A program made the position numbers and the translations under genes. 64,000 nucleotides of DNA, taken from positions 609,120-673,119 of the forward strand of contig NZ_JPWH01000001.1 in assembly GCF_003326755.1 (NCBI RefSeq). The letters are read 5' to 3'. The stretch is from Thalassospira profundimaris (GTDB lineage Bacteria; Pseudomonadota; Alphaproteobacteria; Rhodospirillales; Thalassospiraceae). This document shows positions 26,888 to 36,898 of this stretch, one piece after another (within the stretch, counting starts at the first letter, position 1; each line of letters starts with the position of its first letter). Below the pieces are notes generated by a model. The model was not told where the DNA came from. It made no database searches and worked only from the letters and a program-made list of their open reading frames with translations.

Positions 26888-27477
26888 TTGTTTTCGAGAG
26901 TTATTGCAGAAATTACGATTAGTTTATTGGTTGTGTTGCTGATACATACAGGTCGACGTGTTGGTGCGGGCGGAAAAGGACGCTCTGGAAAGACGGATGA
27001 AACAGATGAGCCCTTAGGGCAACGTGATAAAACATTGTCCTCGCAATTGGATGGCCTTGGCCGAAGTCCAAATAATGATAGTTATCCAAGTACAGGCGTA
27101 AAGAGCGGCGCAAATGAAACAGGTAGGAAAATTGAACGAACGCCGCTCACAGAAACAGAAGTAGAGCGTGAAATAGATAGCATTTCCACAAGAACTACAA
27201 GGAATACCACCCGTTTGGGCGGAAATCCGGGAGAACCGGTCTGAAAATTACTTATGGAAATGGAACTGAATTTGATATGACGCGAACTCGGGTTAAAGAA
27301 ACGGAAATAAATCCATATAAGCCGGCTCGAACTCGACCAAAGCGCTTTGAAGGTGCTCTGGATAAAAATGGTGTTAAAAGATCTCCAAAAAAGAAGAGTT
27401 GGAATGGTATAATGGCATTGATTGGTGATTACGATGATAGACTCCAAGACTGGCGAGAGAATCATGGTTTTTATTGA
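26888..27477 (+). pseudogene. Displaced toxin C-terminal cassette, frame-shifted
   Basis: Directly after the first immunity gene, the frame reads FSRVIAEITISLLVVLLIHT, which matches FARVAAEITVGLLLALLTRV in the full-length toxin near base 26030. The cassette therefore begins at the shared linker and lacks the N-terminal delivery part. It is open to 27244; a second frame (from 27241, KITYGNGTEFDMTRTRVKET) then continues to 27477 with a different toxin-like end (NPYKPARTRPKRFEGAL). One frame change near 27235 would join them. This is typical of orphan toxin tails kept downstream of the expressed toxin as a reservoir for recombination. Confidence 0.65.
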
Positions 27478-27679
27478 CGAATTGTCGGGCCCCTATATCC
27501 GAGTTTCAGTGTGGAACGATGCTGATGCTTTGGAGGATCTTCTTTCTGATAAATACGATGTTTTGTACGAAATGAAGTCACCGCAGGATCTGAAGGAAGA
27601 TGGCGGAAAAGAATATTATTTTGGAAGCGTGGCAGATCCCGAAAAATTGCAAGAAATTCTAGATGAAATAGAAATATAA
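27464..27679 (+). CDS. Probable immunity protein of the orphan toxin cassette
   Basis: A 71-aa acidic protein counted from the ATG at 27464, which follows GGCGAGAG; earlier in-frame ATGs at 27422 and 27434 are possible. The sequence reads MVFIDELSGPYIRVSVWNDA and ends LQEILDEIEI. The start overlaps the end of the orphan toxin frame, the same arrangement as the first pair. It is not related in sequence to the immunity protein at 26645, as expected for a different toxin tail. Confidence 0.55.
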   Translation: MVFIDELSGPYIRVSVWNDADALEDLLSDKYDVLYEMKSPQDLKEDGGKEYYFGSVADPEKLQEILDEIEI

Positions 27680-27909
27680 TTCTCCAAAAACTAGAAGGAT
27701 GATGGCTTAATCTTGGTTTTGTAATAATAGCCTCTTTTGAGGAAAGATGAATGCCAGGGGTGAAAAGGCTGGGGGCTATAGAAAATTTTTCCAGGTTAAT
27801 GTCTTATTTTTGGGTGGGGATCTGCTGAATTGTGAGCGAAAGAGAATGAATCCTTCCTTCTTGTTTTCTTTTTTTAAAAATACAGATGACTTTTTCTGGA
27901 GGGGGTGAC

Positions 27910-28227
27910 GTGGAAAATTCATATTTAAAGAATACTTCTTTCTTGGAGGAAAATCAGTCTTTCTTAAAGGTCGATGTGTGCGCGATTGCTGACTGGGATG
28001 GTTTTTACAAAATTATCCAATTTTTAAAAAAAGAATATAACGTTGAAGTTTTGGAAAAAATAGATGGACCAGACGCGCGTCGTTGGTTGTTGCGTTTTGA
28101 GGGCTGTGACTTTGAGGTGCAACACGACGATCCTTACGGGAATTTGATCGTTGCGACGGACAGGAAAAGTCAGGAACTGGTTCGGCAGATCGGGTTGGAT
28201 TTGGAACGTAGATTATCTGGTGCTTAA
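27910..28227 (+). CDS. Orphan immunity-like protein
   Basis: A 105-aa protein. A GTG at 27910 with GGAGGGGG upstream was chosen; an ATG eight codons earlier lacks such a site. Motifs include DWDGFYKIIQFLKKEYNVEV, then GPDARRWLLRFEGCDFEVQH and DDPYGNLIVA. It may belong to the DUF3630-like small proteins often found in toxin immunity clusters, but this is a weak recollection of the family. No toxin gene lies directly upstream, so it looks like a retained immunity gene that protects against neighbours' toxins. Confidence 0.5.
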   Translation: MENSYLKNTSFLEENQSFLKVDVCAIADWDGFYKIIQFLKKEYNVEVLEKIDGPDARRWLLRFEGCDFEVQHDDPYGNLIVATDRKSQELVRQIGLDLERRLSGA

Positions 28228-28315
28228 GTTGACTCAAGTATGTGTTTGACAGATTGGGTTGCGGTTTTTTGTTATTTGAATTTTTCAGGTTAAATGATCT
28301 GCGTTGACGTTTAAC

Positions 28316-28648
28316 ATGTATCCTGTTGAAGCGTTTTTTAATCGGCTGAAGCATGAACAATTCATGGTGGCACTTGGTAATTTTTCAAAGGGTCTGGGAT
28401 ATAATCCAGAGGATATGACGTGCTTTTTCCCCGTTAATACTGTCGAGTATGAGGGTGGGGTTGAGCAGGATTACAAGTATATCGAGTTCTGGGAATATTC
28501 CAGCAACGAAGAGGTTCGCCTTGGCTTTGACGCGTTTATGGAGGTTTTGACCAGGGCGGCGGAGAAGGAAATGAATGAGAATCCAGATGCCCGGGAAAAA
28601 ATTCAGAGCCTTGTTCTTCAAACCAGGCAATATCTTGAGGGTGTGTGA
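28316..28648 (+). CDS. CdiI-like immunity protein
   Basis: A 110-aa acidic protein. It resembles immunity proteins of ribonuclease-type contact-dependent inhibition toxins (CdiI group), with FSKGLGYNPEDMTCFFPVNT, then YIEFWEYSSNEEVRLGFDAF and AAEKEMNENPDAREKIQSLV. No toxin partner is seen. A decayed copy of this gene lies at 29487-29735, because the gene straddles the left break of a tandem duplication that also copied bioY. Confidence 0.6.
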   Translation: MYPVEAFFNRLKHEQFMVALGNFSKGLGYNPEDMTCFFPVNTVEYEGGVEQDYKYIEFWEYSSNEEVRLGFDAFMEVLTRAAEKEMNENPDAREKIQSLVLQTRQYLEGV

Positions 28649-28825
28649 TGTTTGATTTCAAAAAGGCGGGCTCCTTTTGAAATCATTGCTTGAAATCATC
28701 GCGCGATTTTCCTGTTTGGTTTGCCGGGCCTGTCATCGGTGCGATGCGTCATTTTCCTTGGAAAGCCCGCGAATTGTCGCTATCCCTTGCGGATGGAATG
28801 GATGACCCGGACGCGAGGGATCAGG

Positions 28826-29371
28826 ATGAAGACCAGGGACATTGTTTATATCGCCCTTTTTGCGGCACTGATGGCTGTATTGGGGCTTTTTCCGCCCTTC
28901 ACCCTGCCGGTCACAGGCGTGCCGATTACCGCGCAATCGCTGGCACCAATGTTGGCCGGGGCGATTTTGGGCGCGCGGCGTGGTGCACTTTCCGTTGTGC
29001 TGTTTCTGGTGCTGGTCGCGCTTGGTTTACCGCTTTTGGCGGGCGGGCGTGGCGGCTTTGGCGTGTTTCTGGGCCCGACGGGCGGTTTTATGCTGGGCTG
29101 GACAGTATCGGCCTTTGTTATCGGCTATCTGATCGAAAAATTCTGGGACCGTCTGAATGTGGTGAATACGGCAGCCATCATCGGTTTTGGCGGTATTGTC
29201 GTGCTTTATGCGCTGGGCAATGCCTGGGTCGCTGTTGCGGTTGATATTTCCTATTGGAAAGCGACCGTCGGGTCTGCGCCGTTTCTGATTGGCGATGCCC
29301 TGAAGGTTTTTGTGGCAACGGGGGCAGCCCTTGTGGTGCGCCGGGCCTATCCGCTGGTTTCGTCAGCCTGA
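28826..29371 (+). CDS. bioY: Biotin transporter BioY, copy 1
   Basis: A 181-aa integral membrane S-component that binds biotin for ECF-type uptake. It has about six hydrophobic helices. Motifs are MKTRDIVYIALFAALMAVLG, then GVPITAQSLAPMLAGAILG, then FLGPTGGFMLGWTVSAF. The start at 28826 follows GAGGGATCAGG and gives the same length as copy 2. It can work alone or with BioM and BioN encoded downstream. Copy 1 is separated from bioM by the duplication junction and by copy 2. Confidence 0.92.
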   Translation: MKTRDIVYIALFAALMAVLGLFPPFTLPVTGVPITAQSLAPMLAGAILGARRGALSVVLFLVLVALGLPLLAGGRGGFGVFLGPTGGFMLGWTVSAFVIGYLIEKFWDRLNVVNTAAIIGFGGIVVLYALGNAWVAVAVDISYWKATVGSAPFLIGDALKVFVATGAALVVRRAYPLVSSA

Positions 29372-29444
29372 TTTGCATGCTTTGATTGGCCCGCCTGTGC
29401 CATCGCTGCGGGCGGCTTTTTATCGGGCGGAATATGAGAGGCCA

Positions 29445-29486
29445 ATGATCGACTTGCAGCACGTCGCTCTGTGCCTTGGGGAGCAA
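29445..29486 (+). pseudogene. bioM 5' remnant at the duplication junction
   Basis: Fourteen codons reading MIDLQHVALCLGEQ match the start of the intact bioM ([14 protein letters not shown]) and then run directly into the truncated CdiI-like remnant. This marks the right end of the left duplication copy. Confidence 0.75.
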
Positions 29487-29735
29487 TCCAGAGGATATGT
29501 GACGTGTTTTTCCGTCTGATATTGTCGATGATGAGGGCGATAATGTTCAGGACGATAACGATATCGCGTTCCGGGAATATTCCGGCACCAAAGAGGCCCG
29601 GCTTGGATTGAGGGAATTTATGGAGATTTTGACCTGGGTGGCAGAGACGGAAATAAATGCAAATCCTGAAGCCTGATGCCTGGGGGAAAATTCAGAACCT
29701 TGTTCTTAAAACCAAAAAATACCTTCTTCACATAT
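29487..29735 (+). pseudogene. Decayed, 5'-truncated copy of the CdiI-like immunity gene
   Basis: Sequence such as CCAGAGGATATG, GGGAATATTCC and CAGAACCTTGTTCTTAAAAC parallels 28405-28640 in the intact gene. Small insertions and deletions disrupt the frame, and no start is left. It is expected to be non-functional. Confidence 0.75.
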
Positions 29736-29899
29736 CATTTTTGATTTCAGAATAGGGTTTTCTCGTGAATCATTGCGCGATTTTCCGGTTTGGTTTGCCG
29801 GACCGGTAAGTGTTGCGATGCCTCATTTTCCTTGGAAAGCCCGCAATTTGTCGCTATCCCTTGCGAATGGAATGGATGACCGGGAGGCGAGAGATCAGG

Positions 29900-30445
29900 A
29901 TGAACACCAGGGACATTGTTTATATCGCCCTTTTTGCATCACTGATGGCAATTTTGGGGCTGTTTCCACCTTTTACCATGCCCTTTACGGGGGCGCCGAT
30001 AACCGTCCAGTCGGCGGGGGCGATGCTTGCCGGGGCGCTTTTGGGCGCGCGGTGCGGGGCCTTGTCGGTGGTGCTGTTTCTCGTTCTGGTCGCGCTGGGT
30101 TTGCCGCTTCTGGCCGGTGGTCAGGGCGGTTTTGGCGTGTTTTTGGGGCCAACGGGCGGCTTTTTGCTGGGCTGGGCTGTATCGGCCTTTGTCATTGGCT
30201 ATTTGATTGACAAATTCCAGGACTACCTGAATGGCCTGAGTGTCGTTGCCATCATCGCCTTTGGCGGCATTGTGGTACTCTATGGGCTGGGCAATGCCTG
30301 GGTCGCGGTGGCGGTTGATATTTCCTATTGGCAGGCCACGGTGGCCTCCGTGCCGTTCATGATTGGCGATGCCCTGAAGGTATTTGCCGTCACGGGTCTT
30401 ACACTTGCCGTACGCCGGACTTATCCGGAGGGGCTGCGCGCCTGA
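29900..30445 (+). CDS. bioY: Biotin transporter BioY, copy 2
   Basis: A 181-aa paralog of copy 1 with the same motifs (MNTRDIVYIALFASLMAILG, FLGPTGGFLLGWAVSAF). Both copies are intact although the non-coding parts of the duplication have decayed, which suggests selection on both. The start at 29900 follows GAGATCAGG. This copy is closest to bioM and bioN and probably supplies the S-component of that complex. Confidence 0.92.
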   Translation: MNTRDIVYIALFASLMAILGLFPPFTMPFTGAPITVQSAGAMLAGALLGARCGALSVVLFLVLVALGLPLLAGGQGGFGVFLGPTGGFLLGWAVSAFVIGYLIDKFQDYLNGLSVVAIIAFGGIVVLYGLGNAWVAVAVDISYWQATVASVPFMIGDALKVFAVTGLTLAVRRTYPEGLRA

Positions 30446-30517
30446 TTTTGTGCTTTGACCAAGCTGCCTATCAAATGACAACAGGTGGGTTTTGCGCGGC
30501 GGAATTATTGAGAAACC

Positions 30518-31192
30518 ATGATCGAATTGCAAAATGTTGCCCTGCGTTACGGGAAGCAAAGCGTGCTGGAAGATATTTCCCTGTCGCTGGGGGAACGGCG
30601 GATTGGCATTGTCGGGGCCAATGGATCTGGCAAAAGCACGCTGGCGCGATTGCTCAACGGGCTTTTGCTGCCCAGTGAAGGCACCGTGCGGGTGGACGGC
30701 ATGGATACGGCAAAAGACGGGCGCAAGGTGCGCGCCAAGGTGGGGTTTGTGTTTCAAAACCCCGACAACCAGATCGTCTTTCCCGTGGTCGAGGAAGACC
30801 TCGCCTTTGGCCTGAAACCCCTGAAACTGCCCAAGGATGACGTCAGCCGCCGGATTGATGCCATGCTGGCACGTTACGACCTTGGCGCTTATCGCACCCA
30901 TCCCAGCCATCAGCTCAGTGGCGGGCAAAAGCAGCTATTGGCAATTTGCGGTGTGCTGATCATGGAACCCGCCTGCATCGTGTTTGACGAGCCCACGACA
31001 TTGCTGGATTTGCGCAATCGTAATCGGGTGGCGCAGGCGATTGCCGAACTGGACCAGCAGGTGATTACGGTGTCGCATGATCTGGATCTTTTGGCCGATT
31101 ATGACCGCATTCTGGTGATTGATCAGGGGCGGGTGGTGTGTGATGACGTGCCGCAAAAGGCGCTGCCTTTTTATGTGGATCTGATGTCATGA
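30518..31192 (+). CDS. bioM: Biotin ECF transporter ATPase
   Basis: A 224-aa ABC ATPase of the CbiO/BioM group. The Walker A motif is [16 protein letters not shown], the Q-loop is [20 protein letters not shown], the signature is [15 protein letters not shown] and Walker B is [11 protein letters not shown]. The QNPDNQ motif is characteristic of ECF-type ATPases. With BioN it energises biotin uptake by BioY. The end overlaps the bioN start by four bases. Confidence 0.92.
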   Translation: MIELQNVALRYGKQSVLEDISLSLGERRIGIVGANGSGKSTLARLLNGLLLPSEGTVRVDGMDTAKDGRKVRAKVGFVFQNPDNQIVFPVVEEDLAFGLKPLKLPKDDVSRRIDAMLARYDLGAYRTHPSHQLSGGQKQLLAICGVLIMEPACIVFDEPTTLLDLRNRNRVAQAIAELDQQVITVSHDLDLLADYDRILVIDQGRVVCDDVPQKALPFYVDLMS

Positions 31193-31797
31193 ACCTTGCC
31201 AGCGGCCTGTATCAGGATCGCGCCTCGCCGCTCCATCGCTTGCCTGCCGGGCTTAAGGTGCTCGCCCTTGTGGCGCTGGGCACGGCAGTGTTTGTGATTC
31301 CAGACTGGCAAATTCTGCTGGCAATATTGGCCGCCGTCATGGTTCTTTACGGCGTGGCGCGGTTTTCACCGCAAATTTTATGGGCGCAAATCCGGCCCTT
31401 ATTGTGGTTGCTTGTCGTGTTCTTCGCCGTGCAGCTTTGGCTGAATGACTGGCAGGCCGGCCTTGTGGTGGTAACGCGCCTTGCCATCGTTGTGCTGTTT
31501 GCCGCCCTTGTCACGCTGACAACACGGGTTTCGGTAATGCTCGAAGCCCTGGAACGCGCCATGCAGCCCTTGCGCTTTATGGGTGTTAATCCGGAAAAGA
31601 TCGGCCTTGCCTTTTCGCTGGTGCTGCGTTTTATTCCCGTTATTGCCACCGTTTCCCATGATGTGCGCGAGGCGCAAAACGCGCGCGGGCTGAATCGCAA
31701 TATGCTGGCCCTGACCGTGCCACTGATCATCCGAACCCTTAAAATGGCCGATGACGTCGCCGATGCGATTGAGGCGCGGAGTTATGATTCGGAGTGA
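31189..31797 (+). CDS. bioN: Biotin ECF transporter transmembrane protein
   Basis: A 202-aa CbiQ-type T-component. It has about five hydrophobic helices and carries the cytoplasmic coupling motifs [10 protein letters not shown] and a second Ala-Arg-Gly-like segment ending IEARSYDSE. It docks the BioM ATPase onto the BioY S-component. The 3' end overlaps the opposing hypothetical gene by 16 bases. Confidence 0.9.
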   Translation: MNLASGLYQDRASPLHRLPAGLKVLALVALGTAVFVIPDWQILLAILAAVMVLYGVARFSPQILWAQIRPLLWLLVVFFAVQLWLNDWQAGLVVVTRLAIVVLFAALVTLTTRVSVMLEALERAMQPLRFMGVNPEKIGLAFSLVLRFIPVIATVSHDVREAQNARGLNRNMLALTVPLIIRTLKMADDVADAIEARSYDSE

Positions 31798-32495
31798 GTA
31801 TCTATGGGGTCTTTTGCGGGTAAATCGCAAAGCATGTTCATTTTTCTGATAAATGCTATGCGAGTTTTGTTGTTTTTTTTGTCTTTATCGATAAGTGTCA
31901 TTCTATAGTCACTCAGGAATTGATAAAAGTCCTGTTCTAACCTGTCTCTAAATACAATTTTTGCGTCGCAATCGATTGATTTATTCTTGTATCTGTCAAG
32001 ATGTTTGCGTGAAAGTAATATCCGCCAGTTTCCTTTCGTGCGTGCTTCATGTAAAAGGCCGCAGCGAACATACTTATAAAAATTTTTTGCTGAATTTTTT
32101 TGGGAAGTGTAGGATTTAAAAGGTTCATTTTTTTCTAGAAATCTTATGAACATTTCTTTAGATTTTGAATATACTGTTTGGCTTTCTTTTTCTCCGTATA
32201 TAAATTGTTTTCCCTCTTGTGTCGCGCGCAAGAATTCAATTAACGAGCAATAAAGAGCAACGATTGAGAAGCCTTCTCCATTGTCGTGTTCAAGCGCCGA
32301 AATTGCTCGAATTGGTTTGAAGTACCTTGTTTCCAATCTCTGCATGAAATATTGGTCGAACGCTTCTTTCCATGCGTCCTCATTGAACTCAGTTATCGGC
32401 AATAACTTCTCTCGGAGTTTTTTCCAGTCTGAAATTTTTTTTGTACCAGCTATTTTAGTATTATCTGCTGCGCATTTTTTGTCTTCAGACATCAT
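31782..32495 (-). CDS. Hypothetical protein with a HEPN-like Rx4H motif
   Basis: A 237-aa soluble protein that is much more AT-rich than its neighbours, pointing to transfer. I do not recognise a named family. Near residue 143 it contains YVRCGLLHEARTKGNW, in which Arg and His are separated by four residues as in the catalytic motif of HEPN-domain ribonucleases; the rest is predicted helical, as in that fold. The start is one of two adjacent ATGs behind GGAGGAAATT. It overlaps the next gene upstream, which encodes a gamma-glutamylcyclotransferase-like protein, so the two form an operon. A role in defence or RNA cleavage is only a possibility. Confidence 0.5.
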   Translation of the reverse strand: MMSEDKKCAADNTKIAGTKKISDWKKLREKLLPITEFNEDAWKEAFDQYFMQRLETRYFKPIRAISALEHDNGEGFSIVALYCSLIEFLRATQEGKQFIYGEKESQTVYSKSKEMFIRFLEKNEPFKSYTSQKNSAKNFYKYVRCGLLHEARTKGNWRILLSRKHLDRYKNKSIDCDAKIVFRDRLEQDFYQFLSDYRMTLIDKDKKNNKTRIAFIRKMNMLCDLPAKDPIDTHSES

Positions 32496-33003
32496 CAATT
32501 TCCTCCAGTATTTTTAAGGCGTCTTTTCGAGGTTTCCTGTCAAGTTCAGGGTCCTCGATGTACCCGTTTTGCCTAATTCGTTCAATTTGTAGGGGCGGCA
32601 GATTGTTCCGTTCGGCACCTGCAAGGCATAGGCGCCAATACCAGTCATAGGGGCTGCATTCCGGGTCGCAAGATTCGGGTTCTGCGAGGTAGGTGATGAC
32701 CTTGATTTTGGTGTTGTTCTGGTTATGGACGATGAAATGATCATCGCGTTTATAACCTTTGCCACGACCTTCAAACTTATCGAGTTTGCCGAGTTCACTC
32801 GGATCAAGTTCGTAAACAACGCCGTAAGTTCTCTCGCCGTTCTTAGCGGAAAGTGTTGCTTTGCCTGAGCCATCTTTGCTTTTTTTTGCAAAGGAAAATG
32901 CCCAGCCATAAGCGTAAGCCACCGTTTTGAAGGTGGCGGAAGGGCAGCGCTCGCGCAGTCTTTCCGCAAGCATGTTGGAACCATAGGCAAAGTATAAAAC
33001 CAC
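32485..33003 (-). CDS. Gamma-glutamylcyclotransferase-like protein
   Basis: A 172-aa protein of the GGCT/AIG2 superfamily. The substrate-binding loop is FAYGSNMLAERL near the N-terminus, and the catalytic acid is probably the Glu in LDKFEGRGKGYKRDD. Members release 5-oxoproline from gamma-glutamyl amines or peptides. A GTG at 33003 with GAAGGAAAGG upstream was chosen; an ATG 12 codons earlier (33039) is also open. It is AT-rich and lies directly before the HEPN-like gene with overlapping codons. Confidence 0.75.
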   Translation of the reverse strand: MVLYFAYGSNMLAERLRERCPSATFKTVAYAYGWAFSFAKKSKDGSGKATLSAKNGERTYGVVYELDPSELGKLDKFEGRGKGYKRDDHFIVHNQNNTKIKVITYLAEPESCDPECSPYDWYWRLCLAGAERNNLPPLQIERIRQNGYIEDPELDRKPRKDALKILEEIDDV

Positions 33004-33114
33004 GACCTTTCCTTCTCTGTTTAAGAAGAAAAGGTCCATGGATTTTGGCGTCTTGTCAATTTATGTGGAAGGGTAGGGAATCGCGCTGGAAAGGGAGTTT
33101 CCAGCGCGAAAATG

Positions 33115-33969
33115 TTAATTCAGCCCCAAATGCTTCGCATGGAACCGGATATGGTCTTCGATGAAGCTGGCGATGAAATAATAGCTGTGATCATAGCCTT
33201 CCTGCAGGCGGAGCGTCAGCGGATAGCCGCTGTTTTTGGCGGCCTGTTCCAGTGTTTCGGGTTTAAGCTGGTCTTTGAGGAAGCCATCGGCATCGCCCTG
33301 GTCAACCAGGGCGGGGGTGAAGGCAGTGGGCTGGGCGGCGCTCATCAGCAGGGAGCTGTCATATTCGGCCCAGTCGGCCTGTTTGGGGCCCAGATAGTTT
33401 TCAAACGCCTTTTGCCCCCAGGGCACATTGACCGGGTTGCAAATGGGCGAAAACGCCGTGACGGAGCGGAATTTGCCGGGATTGCGCAGTGCCATCATCA
33501 GCGCACCATGCCCGCCCATCGAATGGCCGGAAATGACGGTGTTGTCATTGACCGGGAAATGTTCGGCAATCAGGGCCGGAAGCTCTGACAGGATATAATC
33601 ATACATCCGGTAATTTTGCCGCCAGGGTTCCTGGGTGGCATTGACGTAAAAACCGGCCCCCTTGCCAAAATCATAGGCTTCGTTTTCATCATCGGGCACA
33701 TGCTCGCCGCGCGGGCTGGTGTCCGGGGCGACAATGGCAATGCCCAGTTCGGCAGCAATGCGGTGCGCACCGGCCTTTTGCATGAAGTTTTCATCCGTGC
33801 AGGTCAGGCCGGAAAGCCAGTACATCACCGGCACCGTGGTACCATTGCCCGCCTGGGGCGGCAGATAAATGGCAAAGCGCATGTCACAGCCAAGGGTCGA
33901 TGATTTGTGGCTGTATTGTTTATGCCAGCCGCCGAAACTTTTGGCGCTGGAAATGTTTTCGATGCTCAT
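33115..33969 (-). CDS. fghA: S-formylglutathione hydrolase
   Basis: A 284-aa esterase of the alpha/beta-hydrolase fold. The nucleophile motif is [15 protein letters not shown], and the N-terminal [20 protein letters not shown] and the block [13 protein letters not shown] are typical of this enzyme. It hydrolyses S-formylglutathione to formate and glutathione, the second step of glutathione-dependent formaldehyde oxidation. The gene for the first step lies just upstream on the same strand, 60 bases away. Confidence 0.95.
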   Translation of the reverse strand: MSIENISSAKSFGGWHKQYSHKSSTLGCDMRFAIYLPPQAGNGTTVPVMYWLSGLTCTDENFMQKAGAHRIAAELGIAIVAPDTSPRGEHVPDDENEAYDFGKGAGFYVNATQEPWRQNYRMYDYILSELPALIAEHFPVNDNTVISGHSMGGHGALMMALRNPGKFRSVTAFSPICNPVNVPWGQKAFENYLGPKQADWAEYDSSLLMSAAQPTAFTPALVDQGDADGFLKDQLKPETLEQAAKNSGYPLTLRLQEGYDHSYYFIASFIEDHIRFHAKHLGLN

Positions 33970-33990
33970 TTCATCCTCCAGATATGCGTT

Positions 33991-34016
33991 CGGGCCGGAA
34001 AAAGGTTCCCGGCCCG
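33991..34016. terminator. Stem-loop between adhC and fghA
   Basis: CGGGCCGG pairs with CCGGCCCG around a short A-rich loop. It lies between two genes of one pathway and could reduce read-through or stabilise the upstream message; no T-run follows. Confidence 0.4.
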
Positions 34017-34029
34017 CTGTTTCGGCGAC

Positions 34030-35181
<1,152 letters not shown>

Positions 35182-35293
35182 TCAGATCAGCGAAAACGCA
35201 TGAAGGGATGTAAAGATATGAAGCAAAGTTTATTTGTTTCTGGAAAAATGTTAATCCCGTAATTATGCAAATGACTTTTACAGTGTGGTAATA

Positions 35294-36169
35294 ATGAGCG
35301 CGTGGGACGGCATTAGTGAATGTATTGCGGTGGCGGACTGCCAGAGCTTTACCGGGGCGGCAGCACAGCTGGGTGTTTCCATCGCCCATGTCAGCCGCCA
35401 GATCACCGCCCTTGAAACCCGGCTGGGCAGCAAACTGTTTTACCGCACCACCCGCAAAGTCACATTAACCGAAGCCGGGCAGATTTATTACCAGCATTGC
35501 CGCCAGTTGCGCGATGGCCTGGAGGATGCCGAACGCGCGATCAGCAGTTTGCAGGATACCCCGCGCGGCAAGTTAAAACTGACCGCGCCCACCACCTACG
35601 GCGAAAGCGTGATTGCCCCGCTGATCAACGATTTTGTCGCCCGCTACCCGGACCTGGAGGTGCAATGCCGGTTCACCAACCAGAAGCTGGATTTGATTCT
35701 GGAGGGCTATGACCTTGCCGTCCGGTTGGGGCGGCTGGAGGGAACCTCAAACGCGATCATGAGCCAGCGGCTGTCCTCGCGCCGGTTATATGTGTGCGTG
35801 GCACCGTCCTATTTGCAAAAACGCGGCGAGCCCCACAGCCTGTCGGAACTTGCCCGGCATAACTGCCTGCCCGGCACGCTGGATTACTGGCGGTTCGAGG
35901 AGGAAGGGCGCGAACGCACCATTCGCATCCACGGGAATATCACCGCCAATAGCGGCCAGGCTCTGCTCGATGCGGCACGTAAAGGGCTGGGTATTGTGCA
36001 ATTGCCCGATTTTTACGTTGATCCCCATATCGCCAGTGGCGAACTGGTCCCCATCCTCACCCGTTATCAACCTTCTGACGAAGGCATTTGGGCACTTTAC
36101 CCCGCCAACCGGCATTTATCGTCAAAGGTGCGCATGCTGGTGGAGCATTTGGCGCGGTATTTGGGATGA
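35294..36169 (+). CDS. LysR-family transcriptional regulator
   Basis: A 291-aa LysR regulator. The helix-turn-helix reads QSFTGAAAQLGVSIAHVSRQ, followed by TALETRLGSKLFYRTTRKVT. It is divergent to adhC with about 125 bases between starts, and therefore is the best candidate to regulate formaldehyde oxidation; this is positional inference. The ATG at 35294 was preferred to a GTG three codons upstream. Confidence 0.87.
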   Translation: MSAWDGISECIAVADCQSFTGAAAQLGVSIAHVSRQITALETRLGSKLFYRTTRKVTLTEAGQIYYQHCRQLRDGLEDAERAISSLQDTPRGKLKLTAPTTYGESVIAPLINDFVARYPDLEVQCRFTNQKLDLILEGYDLAVRLGRLEGTSNAIMSQRLSSRRLYVCVAPSYLQKRGEPHSLSELARHNCLPGTLDYWRFEEEGRERTIRIHGNITANSGQALLDAARKGLGIVQLPDFYVDPHIASGELVPILTRYQPSDEGIWALYPANRHLSSKVRMLVEHLARYLG

Positions 36170-36181
36170 CGATAGCCGCTT

Positions 36182-36898
36182 TCAGGCCGGTTTGATGTCG
36201 GGGTCGGGATGGCCCGACCAGGTGAAAACCCATTGATCGCCCTGGCGGATATTTTGCACAATAGACGGACGCAGGGCGACGAGACAGTGCCCGCCTTTAT
36301 GGCGGACGGAGGGGTAAAGAAGGCCATTGCCGCCGGATGCCAGAATATCGCCCGCCAGTGCCTGCCCGGCGGGATAGGCGCGTTCCGGCGCGGGATCAAG
36401 GGGCAGGGGGATGGCTGTTGCCGTGCTATGGGGTGTTAAATCATGGAATGGGGCCTTAAACCCGGCAATCAGTTCGCGATAGGCGGTGGTATTGTCAAAA
36501 ATGCCGGTATTTTCAAGCTCGCGGGTTAAATGCCAGGCGACTTCGGCCTTTGCGGTTTGGCTGGCATTATCGCCAAAGGCGGCATACCAGGCCCCGCGAT
36601 GTGGGCCGTTAAACCGGTTGCCGGTGGCGCGGGTATAACAAAAGGCTGCGTTGACATAGCTCCAGCCATAACCATTGGCCGGGCTTTGCAGTTCTGCCGG
36701 GTCCAGGCCACCCGGGATCGGCAGGGGTGGTTGCAGGCGGGCCGATGTCAGGCCTTCAATTTCGGCAAGAAGGTCAAGGTCTGCGTAGTCATCCGCAAGG
36801 GGGCTTAGGGCGGGTTCATTGATATAGGCGGTCGGGATCAGGCGGATTGTGCTTTCGGCGACAAAATCCCGGATTTTCAGATCGCAGGCATGAATCAA
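36182..36898 (-). CDS. RES-domain toxin
   Basis: A 238-aa protein with the RES domain. The core Arg-Glu-Ser type residues are visible in GNRFNGPHRGAWYAAFGDNA, in TAKAEVAWHL and in GNGLLYPSVRHKGGHCLVAL. Characterised RES toxins such as MbcT and ParT degrade or modify NAD+ or ADP-ribosylate targets, stopping growth. The length is longer than the minimal family. Its ATG overlaps the stop of the antitoxin gene, so the two are coupled. Confidence 0.88.
   Translation of the reverse strand: MIHACDLKIRDFVAESTIRLIPTAYINEPALSPLADDYADLDLLAEIEGLTSARLQPPLPIPGGLDPAELQSPANGYGWSYVNAAFCYTRATGNRFNGPHRGAWYAAFGDNASQTAKAEVAWHLTRELENTGIFDNTTAYRELIAGFKAPFHDLTPHSTATAIPLPLDPAPERAYPAGQALAGDILASGGNGLLYPSVRHKGGHCLVALRPSIVQNIRQGDQWVFTWSGHPDPDIKPA

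Larger units (their letters stand above)
28404..29486 (+). repeat. Left copy of a 1.08-kb tandem duplication (cdiI tail, bioY, bioM head)
   Basis: From AATCCAGAGGATATG in the CdiI-like gene through bioY and the first 14 codons of a bioM copy, this segment is repeated at 29485-30558. Similar landmarks in both copies include CATTTTCCTTGGAAAGCCCG and GTCGCTATCCCTTGCG before bioY. The copies have diverged visibly, so the event is not recent. Confidence 0.8.
29485..30558 (+). repeat. Right copy of the tandem duplication (cdiI remnant, bioY, bioM head)
   Basis: This segment matches 28404-29486 from the interior of the CdiI-like gene to the 14th codon of bioM. The junction shares only CAA/AAT, so the join used little homology. 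Confidence 0.8.

Noticed and set aside
27680..27909. A possible further toxin fragment between immunity genes
   Set aside because: No frame resembling the toxin linker or tail could be followed; stops occur in every frame.
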